From positions 1 to 64,000 of the forward strand of contig NZ_MVHE01000027.1 of assembly GCF_002086155.1 (NCBI RefSeq): a stretch of 64,000 nt of DNA, in the 5' to 3' direction. The notes beneath the pieces were generated by a model that worked only from the letters and a program-made list of their open reading frames with translations, did not search any database and had not been told where the DNA came from. This document shows positions 26,066-36,746 of the stretch, piece by piece. Positions within the stretch are counted from its first letter, which is position 1. Each line of letters opens with the position of its first letter. The position numbers and the translations under genes are program-made. Source of the stretch: Mycobacterium angelicum. Lineage in GTDB: Bacteria; Actinomycetota; Actinomycetes; Mycobacteriales; Mycobacteriaceae.

Positions 26066-27403
26066 ATGAAGCTGGCCGCCGGGAATCCGGCCTGCACCCG
26101 CGACGAGGACGCCATCGGCACACCTCCTGCAACTCCGACACTGGTGCCCGCCGAACGCTATTACTCTGCTGAGTTCGCTGCCCTCGAGACCGAACGGTTG
26201 TGGCCGAAGGTGTGGCAGATCGCGTGCATGGCCGACCACGTGGCGAAGCCCGGCGACTACTTCGAATACCGCTGCGGCCCATATGGAGTGCTGATCGTCC
26301 ATGGTGACGACGGCGTGCTGCGCGCCTTCCAGAATGTCTGCCGCCATCGCGGCAACTCGATCTGCGCCGGCTCCGGCTCGGGCCTGCGTGAACTCAAGTG
26401 CGGCTACCACGGCTGGACCTGGGATCTGGCCGGCGCGCTCAAGCGGGTGCCCAACCGCAAGGGCTTCGGCTCGTTGCACATGTCCGATTTCCCGCTGCTT
26501 GCGGCCCGCGTCGAAGTCTGGGAGGGAATGGTTTTCGTCAACCTCGACCTCGACGCAATGCCGTTGATCGAGTACTTGGAGGCAGTGCCTGACGACATTG
26601 CCTGGTGCAGGTTGAGCGAATTCCGTTGTTACGCAACACTTACCGTCGAGGTCGAGGCAAACTGGAAGACCATCGCGGACGGCTACAGCGAGACCTACCA
26701 TATCCAGACTTTGCATCCGGAGTTGCTGCGCTGCGTCGACGACATCCACGCCCCGCAACAGATCTGGGGACATACCGGCAAGTCCGATCAACCGTACGGC
26801 GTGCAGAGCCCCCGCTTCGACGGCGCGCTGAGCGACGAAGAGGTATGGGACGCTTACGTCTACACCCAGGGAGCACTGATGGGTGCAGCCGAAGGCACTC
26901 CATTTCCCACCGGCCAACCCGAACAGACCGTTGCCGACCTGATCGCAACACGGACCCGCGAGTTCGCGGCAACCCGCGGCGTAGATCTGGGCTGGGCCGA
27001 CACCGACCGGATCACCCGGCTGCATCAGTACAACGTGTTCCCGAACATGACGTTTCTGGCCAACGCCGACCACTTGACCATCATGTGCTCACGGCCCGGC
27101 CCGGATCCCGATCACGGGGAGATGGTCATGTTCCTGATGACGCGGCTGCCTCCGGGCGCGCCGCGCAACAAACCGTCGGACATGCGGATGTCTGCCGCCG
27201 ACGCCGAGCCGGGAGTGGTTCTCACCCAAGATATTCGAGTCCTGCCGGGCTTGCAGCGCGGATTGCATCAACCCGGCTTCACCCACCTTGTACTGTCCGG
27301 CGAGGAGCGGCGGGTCATCAACATGCATCGCAACCTCGAGCGCTACCTGGGCCTGACGGAGTCCGAGCGGATGAGCGGCGGTTGCGCGCCGGAGAGGGCG
27401 TAG
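26066..27403 (+). CDS. Rieske non-heme iron oxygenase, alpha subunit
   Basis: 445 aa. Rieske cluster ligands C92-x-H94 (NVCRHRGN) and C112-xx-H115 (KCGYHGW). Mononuclear iron site DGYSETYHIQTLHPE, with H212 and H217 and bridging Asp205. The fold matches ring-hydroxylating or demethylating oxygenases acting in the cytoplasm. No ferredoxin or reductase of the usual kind lies near; the next genes are a phosphatase, an FAD dehydrogenase and a Cys-rich repeat protein. Substrate unknown. Confidence 0.92.
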   Translation: MKLAAGNPACTRDEDAIGTPPATPTLVPAERYYSAEFAALETERLWPKVWQIACMADHVAKPGDYFEYRCGPYGVLIVHGDDGVLRAFQNVCRHRGNSICAGSGSGLRELKCGYHGWTWDLAGALKRVPNRKGFGSLHMSDFPLLAARVEVWEGMVFVNLDLDAMPLIEYLEAVPDDIAWCRLSEFRCYATLTVEVEANWKTIADGYSETYHIQTLHPELLRCVDDIHAPQQIWGHTGKSDQPYGVQSPRFDGALSDEEVWDAYVYTQGALMGAAEGTPFPTGQPEQTVADLIATRTREFAATRGVDLGWADTDRITRLHQYNVFPNMTFLANADHLTIMCSRPGPDPDHGEMVMFLMTRLPPGAPRNKPSDMRMSAADAEPGVVLTQDIRVLPGLQRGLHQPGFTHLVLSGEERRVINMHRNLERYLGLTESERMSGGCAPERA

Positions 27404-27405
27404 CG

Positions 27406-28158
27406 GTGGACGAATGCGTGCGGTTTGCCGGGCGCAGCGATATCGGCCGGCTGCGATCCACTAACCAGGATCGCTGGGGCGCCGATGCCGACCAGAATCT
27501 CTTCATGGTCGCCGACGGCGTGGCCTGCAGCACCGATGGCGCTCTGGCCGCCGCGCTGGTGATCGAATTGCTGCCGACATATGTTGCGCGCCACCTCAAG
27601 TCGTCAGAGGACGATCCTGACGCAGCCGAGCTGTTGGGCCGTGCCGTCGCCGAGTTCTCCGACGACTTTCGCGCCTACGCGGCCACCGATCCGCGCGCAT
27701 CAGGGGCCAGCAGCACGGTGGTGGCGGTGGTTATCGCGGGTGCGCGCGCGTTGGTCGCACACCTCGGAGACAGCCGCGTCTATCTGTATCGCGAGCACCG
27801 ACTACAGCGGCTTACCCGCGATCACACGGTGCTGCAGGATTTGATCGACGCGGGCCAAGTCGACATCAAGGACGCCGACGGCCATCCGGCCCGTAACACG
27901 CTGAGCCGGCACATCGCGATGTACCCGCGTGCACTGGCCGATTCGGCGACGCTGGATGTGCAAGGGGGCGACCGCATTCTGCTGTGCAGCGACGGCCTGT
28001 CCGGAGTGGTCGACGAGGCGGGCCTGGTGCGGATACTGGATGAGCAGCGCGATCCCGACGATGCCTGTGCGGCTTTCATCGACGCCGCCAACAATGCGGG
28101 CGGGCCGGACAACATCACCGCGGTGGTCATCGACATCGCCGATACAGTGACGGAATGA
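27406..28158 (+). CDS. PP2C-type Ser/Thr protein phosphatase
   Basis: 250 aa from GTG 27406, two nt after the oxygenase stop. All metal-binding motifs are present: RSTNQDRWG (D22), VADG (D37), GASSTVV, HLGDSRVYLYR, LTRDHT, LLCSDGLS, and GPDNITAVV. So it should be an active Mn/Mg phosphatase. It is soluble, with no receptor domain. Its stop overlaps the FAD dehydrogenase start as ATGA. A phosphatase coupled inside a catabolic-looking operon suggests control of a partner by phosphorylation; no kinase gene is in the window. Confidence 0.92.
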   Translation: MDECVRFAGRSDIGRLRSTNQDRWGADADQNLFMVADGVACSTDGALAAALVIELLPTYVARHLKSSEDDPDAAELLGRAVAEFSDDFRAYAATDPRASGASSTVVAVVIAGARALVAHLGDSRVYLYREHRLQRLTRDHTVLQDLIDAGQVDIKDADGHPARNTLSRHIAMYPRALADSATLDVQGGDRILLCSDGLSGVVDEAGLVRILDEQRDPDDACAAFIDAANNAGGPDNITAVVIDIADTVTE

Positions 28159-29747
28159 CCACCGACCAATCGGCTGATGTGGTGGTGATCGGCTTCGGCG
28201 CGGCCGGTGCATGCGCCGCGATCGCTGCCCGCGAGCAAGGTGCCGATGTCATCGCAGTGGACCGTGCCAACGGTGGCGGTGCCACCGCAATGTCGGGTGG
28301 CATCATCTACGCCGGCGGGGGCACGGCAATTCAGCGGCAGGCCGGGGTAAGCGACAGCGCCGAGCAGATGCTGACCTACCTGCGGCTTGAAGTGGGCGAC
28401 GCCGTCAGCGCGAAGACGCTGGAATCCTTCGTGCACGGCAGCCCCGAAATGATCGACTGGCTGATCAAGTACGGCGTGCCGTTCGATTCCACCCTGTGCC
28501 CCTACAAGACGTCGTTTCCCAACAATCGCTACTACCTCTATCACTCGGGCAGCGAGAACGCCGGCGCCTTCCGCTGCCACACCCCGCCGGTGCAGCGTGG
28601 CCATCGGGTGAAGGGAAAGGGCACCTCCGGCAAGAAGATGTACGAGCCGTTGGCCAAGTCCGCACTGTCCCTTGGTGTTCGGCTGCTCCCGCACACCACT
28701 GCCACCCGGCTGATCCAGGATCCGGCCGGGCGCGTCACCGGGGTCGAGACGAGCACAATGAGCTACGCGCCGCCGCGGATCCGGCGGTTATATGCCGAAC
28801 TGGCGGCTATCTCGGCCAAACCCGGGGTCTACTACCCGCCGCTGCGGCGGGTGACGGAACACCGGCTGCGCAAGCTGGAACGGCGCTACGCCCAACCGCT
28901 GCGCATCACCGCGCGGCGCGCGGTGATCGTCTGCGCCGGCGGCTTCATCGCCAACACCGAATGGGTGCAACGGTTCGCACCGCAATACCTCAACGGGCTG
29001 CAACTCGGCACCAGCGGTGACGACGGCAGCGGCATCGCGCTGGCGCAGAGCGTCGGAGCGGTGGCCGAGCGGATGGACAACATTTCGGCGTGGCGCTTCA
29101 TCACGCCGCCCAGCGCGTTCATCAGCGGCATCATCGTCGACGCACAGGGGCGCCGGATCATCGACGAGAGCCGCTACGGCGCCGCCGTCGGACAGGCCAT
29201 GGTGCGAAACCACAACGGTAAGGGCTGGATTCTGGCCGACGCCGCGCTGATGCGGGAAGCCCGGCGCCAAATGCTCAAGCAGCCCTTGTGGTTTCAGCGT
29301 GCGCAGTCGGCGGCGCTGATGTCCGTCGACTCGGTCCGGCGGGGGTCGCTGCGCGAGGTCGCCCAGGCGGCCGGTGTCGATCCGGAGGGACTGCTGGCCA
29401 CGGTCACGGCGCACAACGATGCCGCCGACAACGGGACACCGGACCCGGCCGGCAAGCCTGCCGAGTTCGTCCGGCGCATCGCGCAACCGCCCTTCACGCT
29501 GCTGAACATCTCGGTGCGGCCCAGCCTGCTCAACCCCACTCCGATGCTCACCCTGGGCGGTATCCGGGTGGACGAAGACACCGGGGCGGTGCTCGACGAA
29601 TCAGGCCAGCCGATTCCCGGCCTGTTCAGCGCCGGACGCACCGCCGCCGGCATCTGCTCCAACTCCTACGTCAGCGGTCTATCGCTGTCCGACTGCGTCT
29701 TCGCCGGCCGGCGAGCCGGGACACACGCCGCCGCGGCGTCAGCCTGA
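28155..29747 (+). CDS. FAD-dependent dehydrogenase, fumarate reductase/3-ketosteroid delta1-dehydrogenase type
   Basis: 530 aa. N-terminal FAD site VVVIGFGAAGACAAIAARE, GGGATAMSGGIIYAGGG, and the C-terminal FAD closure GLFSAGRTAAGICSNSYVSGLSLSDC. This is the FAD_binding_2 family, which includes ketosteroid dehydrogenases and fumarate reductase flavoproteins. Starts by ATGA overlap with the PP2C gene. It could oxidise a compound handled by the Rieske enzyme or feed electrons to it. One nt separates its stop from the first possible start of the Cys-lined repeat protein. Confidence 0.92.
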   Translation: MTTDQSADVVVIGFGAAGACAAIAAREQGADVIAVDRANGGGATAMSGGIIYAGGGTAIQRQAGVSDSAEQMLTYLRLEVGDAVSAKTLESFVHGSPEMIDWLIKYGVPFDSTLCPYKTSFPNNRYYLYHSGSENAGAFRCHTPPVQRGHRVKGKGTSGKKMYEPLAKSALSLGVRLLPHTTATRLIQDPAGRVTGVETSTMSYAPPRIRRLYAELAAISAKPGVYYPPLRRVTEHRLRKLERRYAQPLRITARRAVIVCAGGFIANTEWVQRFAPQYLNGLQLGTSGDDGSGIALAQSVGAVAERMDNISAWRFITPPSAFISGIIVDAQGRRIIDESRYGAAVGQAMVRNHNGKGWILADAALMREARRQMLKQPLWFQRAQSAALMSVDSVRRGSLREVAQAAGVDPEGLLATVTAHNDAADNGTPDPAGKPAEFVRRIAQPPFTLLNISVRPSLLNPTPMLTLGGIRVDEDTGAVLDESGQPIPGLFSAGRTAAGICSNSYVSGLSLSDCVFAGRRAGTHAAAASA

Positions 29748-29760
29748 CATGATGAGGCCT

Positions 29761-30195
29761 ATGACAATTGCGTGGGATACGCCGGTCGTCGACGGTGACA
29801 CCGCTGACGTTGTCGTGGGGTCGATAGCGGTTCGGGACAGTGTCGCCGTCGCGGGATCGGTCGCGGTCGCCGGCAGCGCCGCGGTGGCCGGCTCGGCCAG
29901 CACCGCGGGCAGCGTGGCGGTCGCCGGTTCGGTTGCCACCGCGGGCAGCGTCGCAGTCGCCGGGTCGGCGGCCACCGCGGGCAGCGTCGCGGTGATCGGC
30001 AGCCTGTTGACCGTGCTGTGTGTCGCCGTCCGCGAATCCGTTGCCTGCCTGGGCTGCATCGCCTGCACCCGATGCGTGGCCTGCATCGGGTGCGTGCGCT
30101 GCACCGACTGCGTCGGGTGCATCGGCTGCGTGAATTGCTCGGGCCTACGAAATGTCAAGGGCGCCAGGAACGTTCACGCCGAAGCCGCCGCCTGA
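29761..30195 (+). CDS. Hexapeptide-repeat protein with Cys at every third residue in its C-terminal half
   Basis: 144 aa from ATG 29761 (ATGs at 29749 and 29752 would add 3-4 residues). Residues 20-81 are eleven hexads with Gly-Ser at exact 6-residue spacing (GSVAVA type). The same register continues: position 81 Ser, 87 Cys, 93 Ser, 99 Cys. From C96 to C126 every third residue is Cys (11 in a row: CLGCIACTRCVACIGC and on), 12 Cys in all, then a short basic tail. Hexads of this kind form left-handed beta-helices, which would stack Cys in columns. No named family recognised. Last gene of the Rieske/PP2C/flavoprotein operon. Metal or iron-sulfur binding is a guess from Cys spacing. Confidence 0.8.
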   Translation: MTIAWDTPVVDGDTADVVVGSIAVRDSVAVAGSVAVAGSAAVAGSASTAGSVAVAGSVATAGSVAVAGSAATAGSVAVIGSLLTVLCVAVRESVACLGCIACTRCVACIGCVRCTDCVGCIGCVNCSGLRNVKGARNVHAEAAA

Positions 30196-30196
30196 A

Positions 30197-31108
30197 TCAG
30201 CCGGCGGGGTAGACCACCTTGGTGAGTTCTTCGGAGACCGCCCACAGCCGGCGCTGCAGCCCGGCGTCGTGCGACTGCCGGCTGGACGCCACGACTTTCG
30301 GGTAGCCCCGCGTCTCCTGGAACCCGTCCGGCCCGAAGTACTGGCCGCCGATCACCTCAGGGTCGGTGGCGGCCCGCAACTGCGGCAGGGCACCCAGCGA
30401 CGGATCTTGGAACAGCGGGCCCAGCACTGCGCTCGCGGCGACGAGCACCCGCGGCAGGTTGCGCATCAGCTCGGTGTTGGAGCCGCCCGGGTGGGCGGCT
30501 ACCGCGATGGTGGTGCCGCTCGGCGCCAGTCGGCGCTGCAGTTCGTAGGTGAACAGCAGATTGGCGAGCTTGGCCTGCCCGTACGCTCCGACCCGGCTGT
30601 AGCGGCGCTCCCACTGCAGGTCGTCGAAATGGATCGCGGCGCGGATTCGGTGGCCGATGCTGCTAACGGTCACCACCCGCGAACCCGGCACGGGCAACAG
30701 CCGATCCAGCAGCAGGCCGGTGAAGGCGAAGTGGCCCAAATGGTTCGTGCCGAACTGCATTTCGAAGCCGTCCGCGGTGGTCGACTTGGGCGTGTACATC
30801 ACTCCGGCGTTGTTGATCAGCAAGTCTATGCGGTCGTGATCGGCGCGCAGCTGCGCCGCGGCCGCGCGCACCGATTCCAGTGACGACAGGTCGAGCTCCT
30901 GCAATTCGACTTCCGCACCCGGGGTGGCCGCGGCGATCCGGGCCGCCGCCTGCTTACCCTTCTCGAGATTGCGCACGGCCAGCACGACCCGTGCGCCGTG
31001 CGCGGCCAGCGCCGCGGCCGTCTCAAAGCCAAGGCCGGTGTTCGCGCCGGTGATGACGGCGGTGCGGCCGGTCTGGTCCGGAATGTCGCCGGCGGTCCAT
31101 TTGGTCAC
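30197..31108 (-). CDS. Short-chain oxidoreductase (Rv0068-like)
   Basis: 303 aa from GTG 31108, with GAGGAG upstream; the longer frame to 31132 is less likely. TAVITGANTGLGFETAAALAA cofactor site, LLINNAGVM, SSIGH with catalytic Ser, and YGQAKLANLL. Retinol-dehydrogenase/WW-oxidoreductase-like SDR. Divergent from tetR at 31218, as Rv0068 is from Rv0067c. Ends 1 bp from the convergent Cys-rich gene. Confidence 0.92.
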   Translation of the reverse strand: MTKWTAGDIPDQTGRTAVITGANTGLGFETAAALAAHGARVVLAVRNLEKGKQAAARIAAATPGAEVELQELDLSSLESVRAAAAQLRADHDRIDLLINNAGVMYTPKSTTADGFEMQFGTNHLGHFAFTGLLLDRLLPVPGSRVVTVSSIGHRIRAAIHFDDLQWERRYSRVGAYGQAKLANLLFTYELQRRLAPSGTTIAVAAHPGGSNTELMRNLPRVLVAASAVLGPLFQDPSLGALPQLRAATDPEVIGGQYFGPDGFQETRGYPKVVASSRQSHDAGLQRRLWAVSEELTKVVYPAG

Positions 31109-31133
31109 GTGGGACTCCTCGCTATGATGCAAT

Positions 31134-31188
31134 AAACGGGGCGAGCGCTCCGCTTGGTTCCCGACTATACGGAACGTGCGCCCCGTTT
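31134..31188. promoter_or_regulatory. Long inverted repeat between SDR and tetR
   Basis: AAACGGGGCG (31134-31143) is mirrored by CGCCCCGTTT (31179-31188), centres 45 bp apart, with GAGCGCTC at 31143-31150. It lies in the divergent gap and is the probable binding region of the TetR protein encoded at 31218. Confidence 0.6.
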
Positions 31189-31217
31189 TGTCAACACGTG
31201 TACTCCAGGGGTGAAAG

Positions 31218-31790
31218 TTGGGTCGATGCGGTCGGCCGGTTCGCGCAGACGCCGCTCGTAACCGGGCGCGCGTGCTGGAGGTCGCCTATGAGACCTTCGC
31301 CGCCGAGGGTTTAACGGTGCCGATCGACGAGATCGCCCGGCGCGCAGGCGTCGGCGCCGGCACCGTGTACCGGCACTTCCCCACCAAGGAAGCGCTGTTC
31401 CAGGCGGTGATCGCCGACCGGATGAACCGCATCATCGACGAGGGCCGCGCCTTGCTCGAGACCGAGCGGCCCGGTCAGGCTTTGTTTGCGTTTCTGCATT
31501 CGATGGTGTTGCAGTGGGGCGCCGCCGACCGCGGTCTCGTCGAGGCGCTGGCCGGTTTCGGGATCGACATCAACAGCACCGTCCCCGAGGCCGAGCAGGA
31601 TTTCCTGAGCCTGCTCGCCGAACTGCTGCGTGCCGCCCAGGATGCGGGTACCGCGCGCCCAGACGTGGGAGTGCCCGAGGTAAAGGCGCTGCTGGTCGGC
31701 TGCCAGGCCATGCAGGGCTATAACGCGGACATCGCCGAGCGGGTCACCGAAGTGGCCCTCGACGGCCTGCGCGCGGGGCAGCCGCGATGA
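31218..31790 (+). CDS. TetR-family regulator (Rv0067c-like)
   Basis: 190 aa from TTG 31218, with AGGGG six nt before. HTH: RARVLEVAYETFAAEGL, IDEIARRAGVGAGTVYRHFPTK. The C-terminal domain has the transcriptional-regulator SbtR-like pattern. Divergent from the SDR and overlapping the next gene by ATGA, so it may control both sides. Confidence 0.92.
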   Translation: MGRCGRPVRADAARNRARVLEVAYETFAAEGLTVPIDEIARRAGVGAGTVYRHFPTKEALFQAVIADRMNRIIDEGRALLETERPGQALFAFLHSMVLQWGAADRGLVEALAGFGIDINSTVPEAEQDFLSLLAELLRAAQDAGTARPDVGVPEVKALLVGCQAMQGYNADIAERVTEVALDGLRAGQPR

Positions 31791-32641
31791 CGGTCGTGAC
31801 GTTGTTGCATCCCGGTTCGATGGGAGCGGCGGTGGGTACCCAGGCGCGGCGTACCGAGGCGACCGTGCGGTGGGTCGGCACCGGCCGCAGTGCCGAAACG
31901 GGTAGGCGCGCCAAGGATGCGGGGCTGGCCGAATGCGCCGAGCTGGCTACCGCGCTCGACGGCAGCGACATCGTCGTGTCGATCTGTCCGCCCGCGCACG
32001 CCGAGGACGTGGCTCGTTCGGTTGCCGAAAGCACCGAACGCGCCTTCACCGGTGTCTACCTCGACGCCAACGCGATCTCTCCGGCCCGGATGCAGCGGGT
32101 CGCGGCCCTGTTGCCGACGGCGTTGCTCGCCGACGGCGCAATCATCGGCGAGCCGCCGATGACACCCGGCACCACCCGCCTTTACGTGTGCGGCCATGCG
32201 GAACCGATCGCGCGGCTCTTCGAAGGCACCGCACTCGAGGTCGTCACGCTCTCCGGCGACATCGGCCAGGCGTCAGCATTGAAGATGGCCTACGCGTCCT
32301 ACCAAAAGGCCAGTCGGGTCTTGGGCGCCGTCGCCCACGCCCTGGCCCGCCGGCACGACGTAGAAGACCACCTGGCCCGGGAGGCCGACCTGTTGCACAG
32401 CCGGCCGCTTGCCGACACCGACGGATTTCGCGCCGCCGCGTCCCGCGCCTGGCGATGGGCACCGGAAATGCGCGAGGCCGACGAGGCGTTGCGCGCCGCC
32501 GGGCTTCCCGGCGACATGGCGATAGGCGCCGCGACGGCGCTGGAGCGCTGGACGTCGGTCAAGGACCGTGACGACCTCGACGTCGCCGCCGTGCTTGCGC
32601 TGCTCTCGAAGCCGCCGCCGAACGGCGAGGCCGCGCGCTGA
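31787..32641 (+). CDS. NAD(P)-dependent oxidoreductase with DUF1932 C-terminus
   Basis: 284 aa. Begins VTLLHPGSMGAAVG, a 6-phosphogluconate-dehydrogenase-like Rossmann start in which the usual GlGxMG reads HPGSMG. DIVVSICPPAHA and KMAYASYQKASRVL lead to the DUF1932 helical part. Coupled to tetR by ATGA. It stands between tetR and icd2, where M. tuberculosis, as I recall, has no gene. Confidence 0.88.
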   Translation: MTVVTLLHPGSMGAAVGTQARRTEATVRWVGTGRSAETGRRAKDAGLAECAELATALDGSDIVVSICPPAHAEDVARSVAESTERAFTGVYLDANAISPARMQRVAALLPTALLADGAIIGEPPMTPGTTRLYVCGHAEPIARLFEGTALEVVTLSGDIGQASALKMAYASYQKASRVLGAVAHALARRHDVEDHLAREADLLHSRPLADTDGFRAAASRAWRWAPEMREADEALRAAGLPGDMAIGAATALERWTSVKDRDDLDVAAVLALLSKPPPNGEAAR

Positions 32642-32742
32642 AAGCTGGCCGCGGACGCACAGCACCGGCGGATCATTAGTAAGGTCGAACAGGCAATCCG
32701 CCTTCGTCAATCTTGACCGACAGTGACGCCGGGAGAACAACC

Positions 32743-35004
<2,262 letters not shown>

Positions 35005-35010
35005 GTCGCC

Positions 35011-35811
35011 TTAGGCCGCTTGCTGGCTGTCGCGGGCCCGCGCGTAGAGCCCCGGGTCGTGAGCGCAGACGATGAGCAGGCCGGGTTCTTGGCGGTGGTA
35101 CAGCTCCGTCAAGCGGTCCTGGTTGGCGCGAAGCTGTTTGCGGTCGAAGGCGAACATGGTTTCTTGAGCGCTGAGCACCCGAGGAACTCGCGAGTGCCCG
35201 TCGATGGTGCCGGGGTGATAGAAAGCGTCGCCGCAGTGCAGGATCCAGCGGTGGCCGGCATCGACCGCGACCGCGGCGTGGCCACGCGTATGACCGGGCA
35301 TGGGAACCAGCACAACCCCCGGATCGATGGCATCGAGGGGTTTCGCGGCGGCGAAACCTCGCCATGATTCGCCGGCCGGGCCGTGCTCGACCAAGCTGGG
35401 CCCGTGCGCCCATTGCCCGCTGCGGTAACGCAGCTTTTCCCGCGCCGAGGGTGCGTGCACGGCGCCGAGCGCTTCGGCCGCGGTGACGTGAATTCGCGCG
35501 TGCGGGAAATCGGCGATGCCGCCGATGTGGTCGAAGTCGAAGTGGGTGATGACGATATGCCGGACGTCGGTGGGGTCGAAGCCGAGTTCTTCGATCTGGT
35601 GGACCGCGGTCTCCCGGCGCGACAACACCGGCCGCAGGAAATGCCGGAAAGGGCCGATCCTGCTTGGATTTTCGCAATCCTGGATGCCGAAGCCGGTGTC
35701 GACCAGCGCGAGCCCGTTCCGGGTTTCCATGAGCAGCACATGGGCCACCAGGGGCGCCCCCGGCATGTTCATGGTGCCGCAGTTGAGATGGTGAACTTTC
35801 ACATCCGACAT
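35011..35811 (-). CDS. Metallo-beta-lactamase-fold hydrolase
   Basis: 266 aa. Metal motif is THFDFDHIGG: the usual HxHxDH reads HxDxDH, a variant seen in lactonase-like relatives. PMPGHTRGH and HCGDAFYHPG supply further ligands. May act on lactones or thioesters. Last gene of a four-gene minus-strand operon; its start overlaps the lipoprotein stop by one base (TGATG). Confidence 0.9.
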   Translation of the reverse strand: MSDVKVHHLNCGTMNMPGAPLVAHVLLMETRNGLALVDTGFGIQDCENPSRIGPFRHFLRPVLSRRETAVHQIEELGFDPTDVRHIVITHFDFDHIGGIADFPHARIHVTAAEALGAVHAPSAREKLRYRSGQWAHGPSLVEHGPAGESWRGFAAAKPLDAIDPGVVLVPMPGHTRGHAAVAVDAGHRWILHCGDAFYHPGTIDGHSRVPRVLSAQETMFAFDRKQLRANQDRLTELYHRQEPGLLIVCAHDPGLYARARDSQQAA

Positions 35812-36743
35812 CAGTGGCTCCCTGCCGACCTCTGCATCACCAACTCGACGCCGGCCACCACCAGGTCAGGTTGGTGGATCTGAATGAAGTGGTCGCTACC
35901 GGCGGCCACCAGGTGCGGTGTTTGCGGCCGCAGTGCGACGAGATCGGCAGCACCGTCGCGCCATGCCTGTTCTAACTGCGGGCCTCTTTCGGCCGGGACG
36001 TCCGGGGGAATGATGAAGGGCTCGGTTCTGGTGAGCACGGCGATGGGGATGGGCGGAAACGGGGCAGCGGCGCCCACCTGCTCGACGCTCTTGTCGATGT
36101 CGATGAGTTCGAACGACCGCGCAGTGGCGAACTGCGGCAACGGGCCATCCAGCGCCTGCCGATAAGCCGGCCAGTCGGATGCCATGAGGCTCGGGATTTC
36201 GACGGCGAAGGCGTCGACGAAGACCAGCGCACGCACCTGTGTGGGATAGGTCTGCGCGTACAGCCGGACGAACAACCCGCCCAGTGAGTGCCCGACCAGG
36301 ATGTACGGCCCCCGCAGCCGGGCGTTTCCGAGCACCGCATGCAGGTCGGAAACGACGTCTTGGGCGGTGCGGGGCATCGGAGCCGGCGAACTGCGGTCGG
36401 TAATGGCGGGCGGGGGGGACGAGCGCAGGGTTCCGGGCCGGTCGTAGGCGCACACCCGATGCTCCCGGGCAAGCGCGGGCAGCACGGCCGGGCCTACCGC
36501 CGGCGCGGCAGCATCGGACACGCTCCACAGATCCGACGCATTGTGGTAGCCGGACTCCAAAATGATTGTCGGGCTGCCCTTTCCGCGACACTCGAGATAA
36601 AGGTGCCTGCCGTTGCCGATGTCGATCGGACCGCTGAAGTCCCCCGATATGCCGGCCGCTCGGGCCGGGCGGCTGTTCACTGGGTCAGCGGCGCATCCCG
36701 TCAGCGCAACCAGCAATGCGAGAGTCAACGCGAATCGGTTCAT
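35811..36743 (-). CDS. Alpha/beta hydrolase lipoprotein
   Basis: 310 aa with a lipobox signal peptide (LLVALTGC). Hydrolase features: ILESGYHNASD oxyanion region, VCAYDRPG, nucleophile VGHSLGGLF, and His in AGSDHFIQIHQP. Surface-anchored esterase or peptidase-like hydrolase. Begins 3 nt after the LLM oxidoreductase stop. Confidence 0.9.
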   Translation of the reverse strand: MNRFALTLALLVALTGCAADPVNSRPARAAGISGDFSGPIDIGNGRHLYLECRGKGSPTIILESGYHNASDLWSVSDAAAPAVGPAVLPALAREHRVCAYDRPGTLRSSPPPAITDRSSPAPMPRTAQDVVSDLHAVLGNARLRGPYILVGHSLGGLFVRLYAQTYPTQVRALVFVDAFAVEIPSLMASDWPAYRQALDGPLPQFATARSFELIDIDKSVEQVGAAAPFPPIPIAVLTRTEPFIIPPDVPAERGPQLEQAWRDGAADLVALRPQTPHLVAAGSDHFIQIHQPDLVVAGVELVMQRSAGSH

Positions 36744-36746
36744 CGG

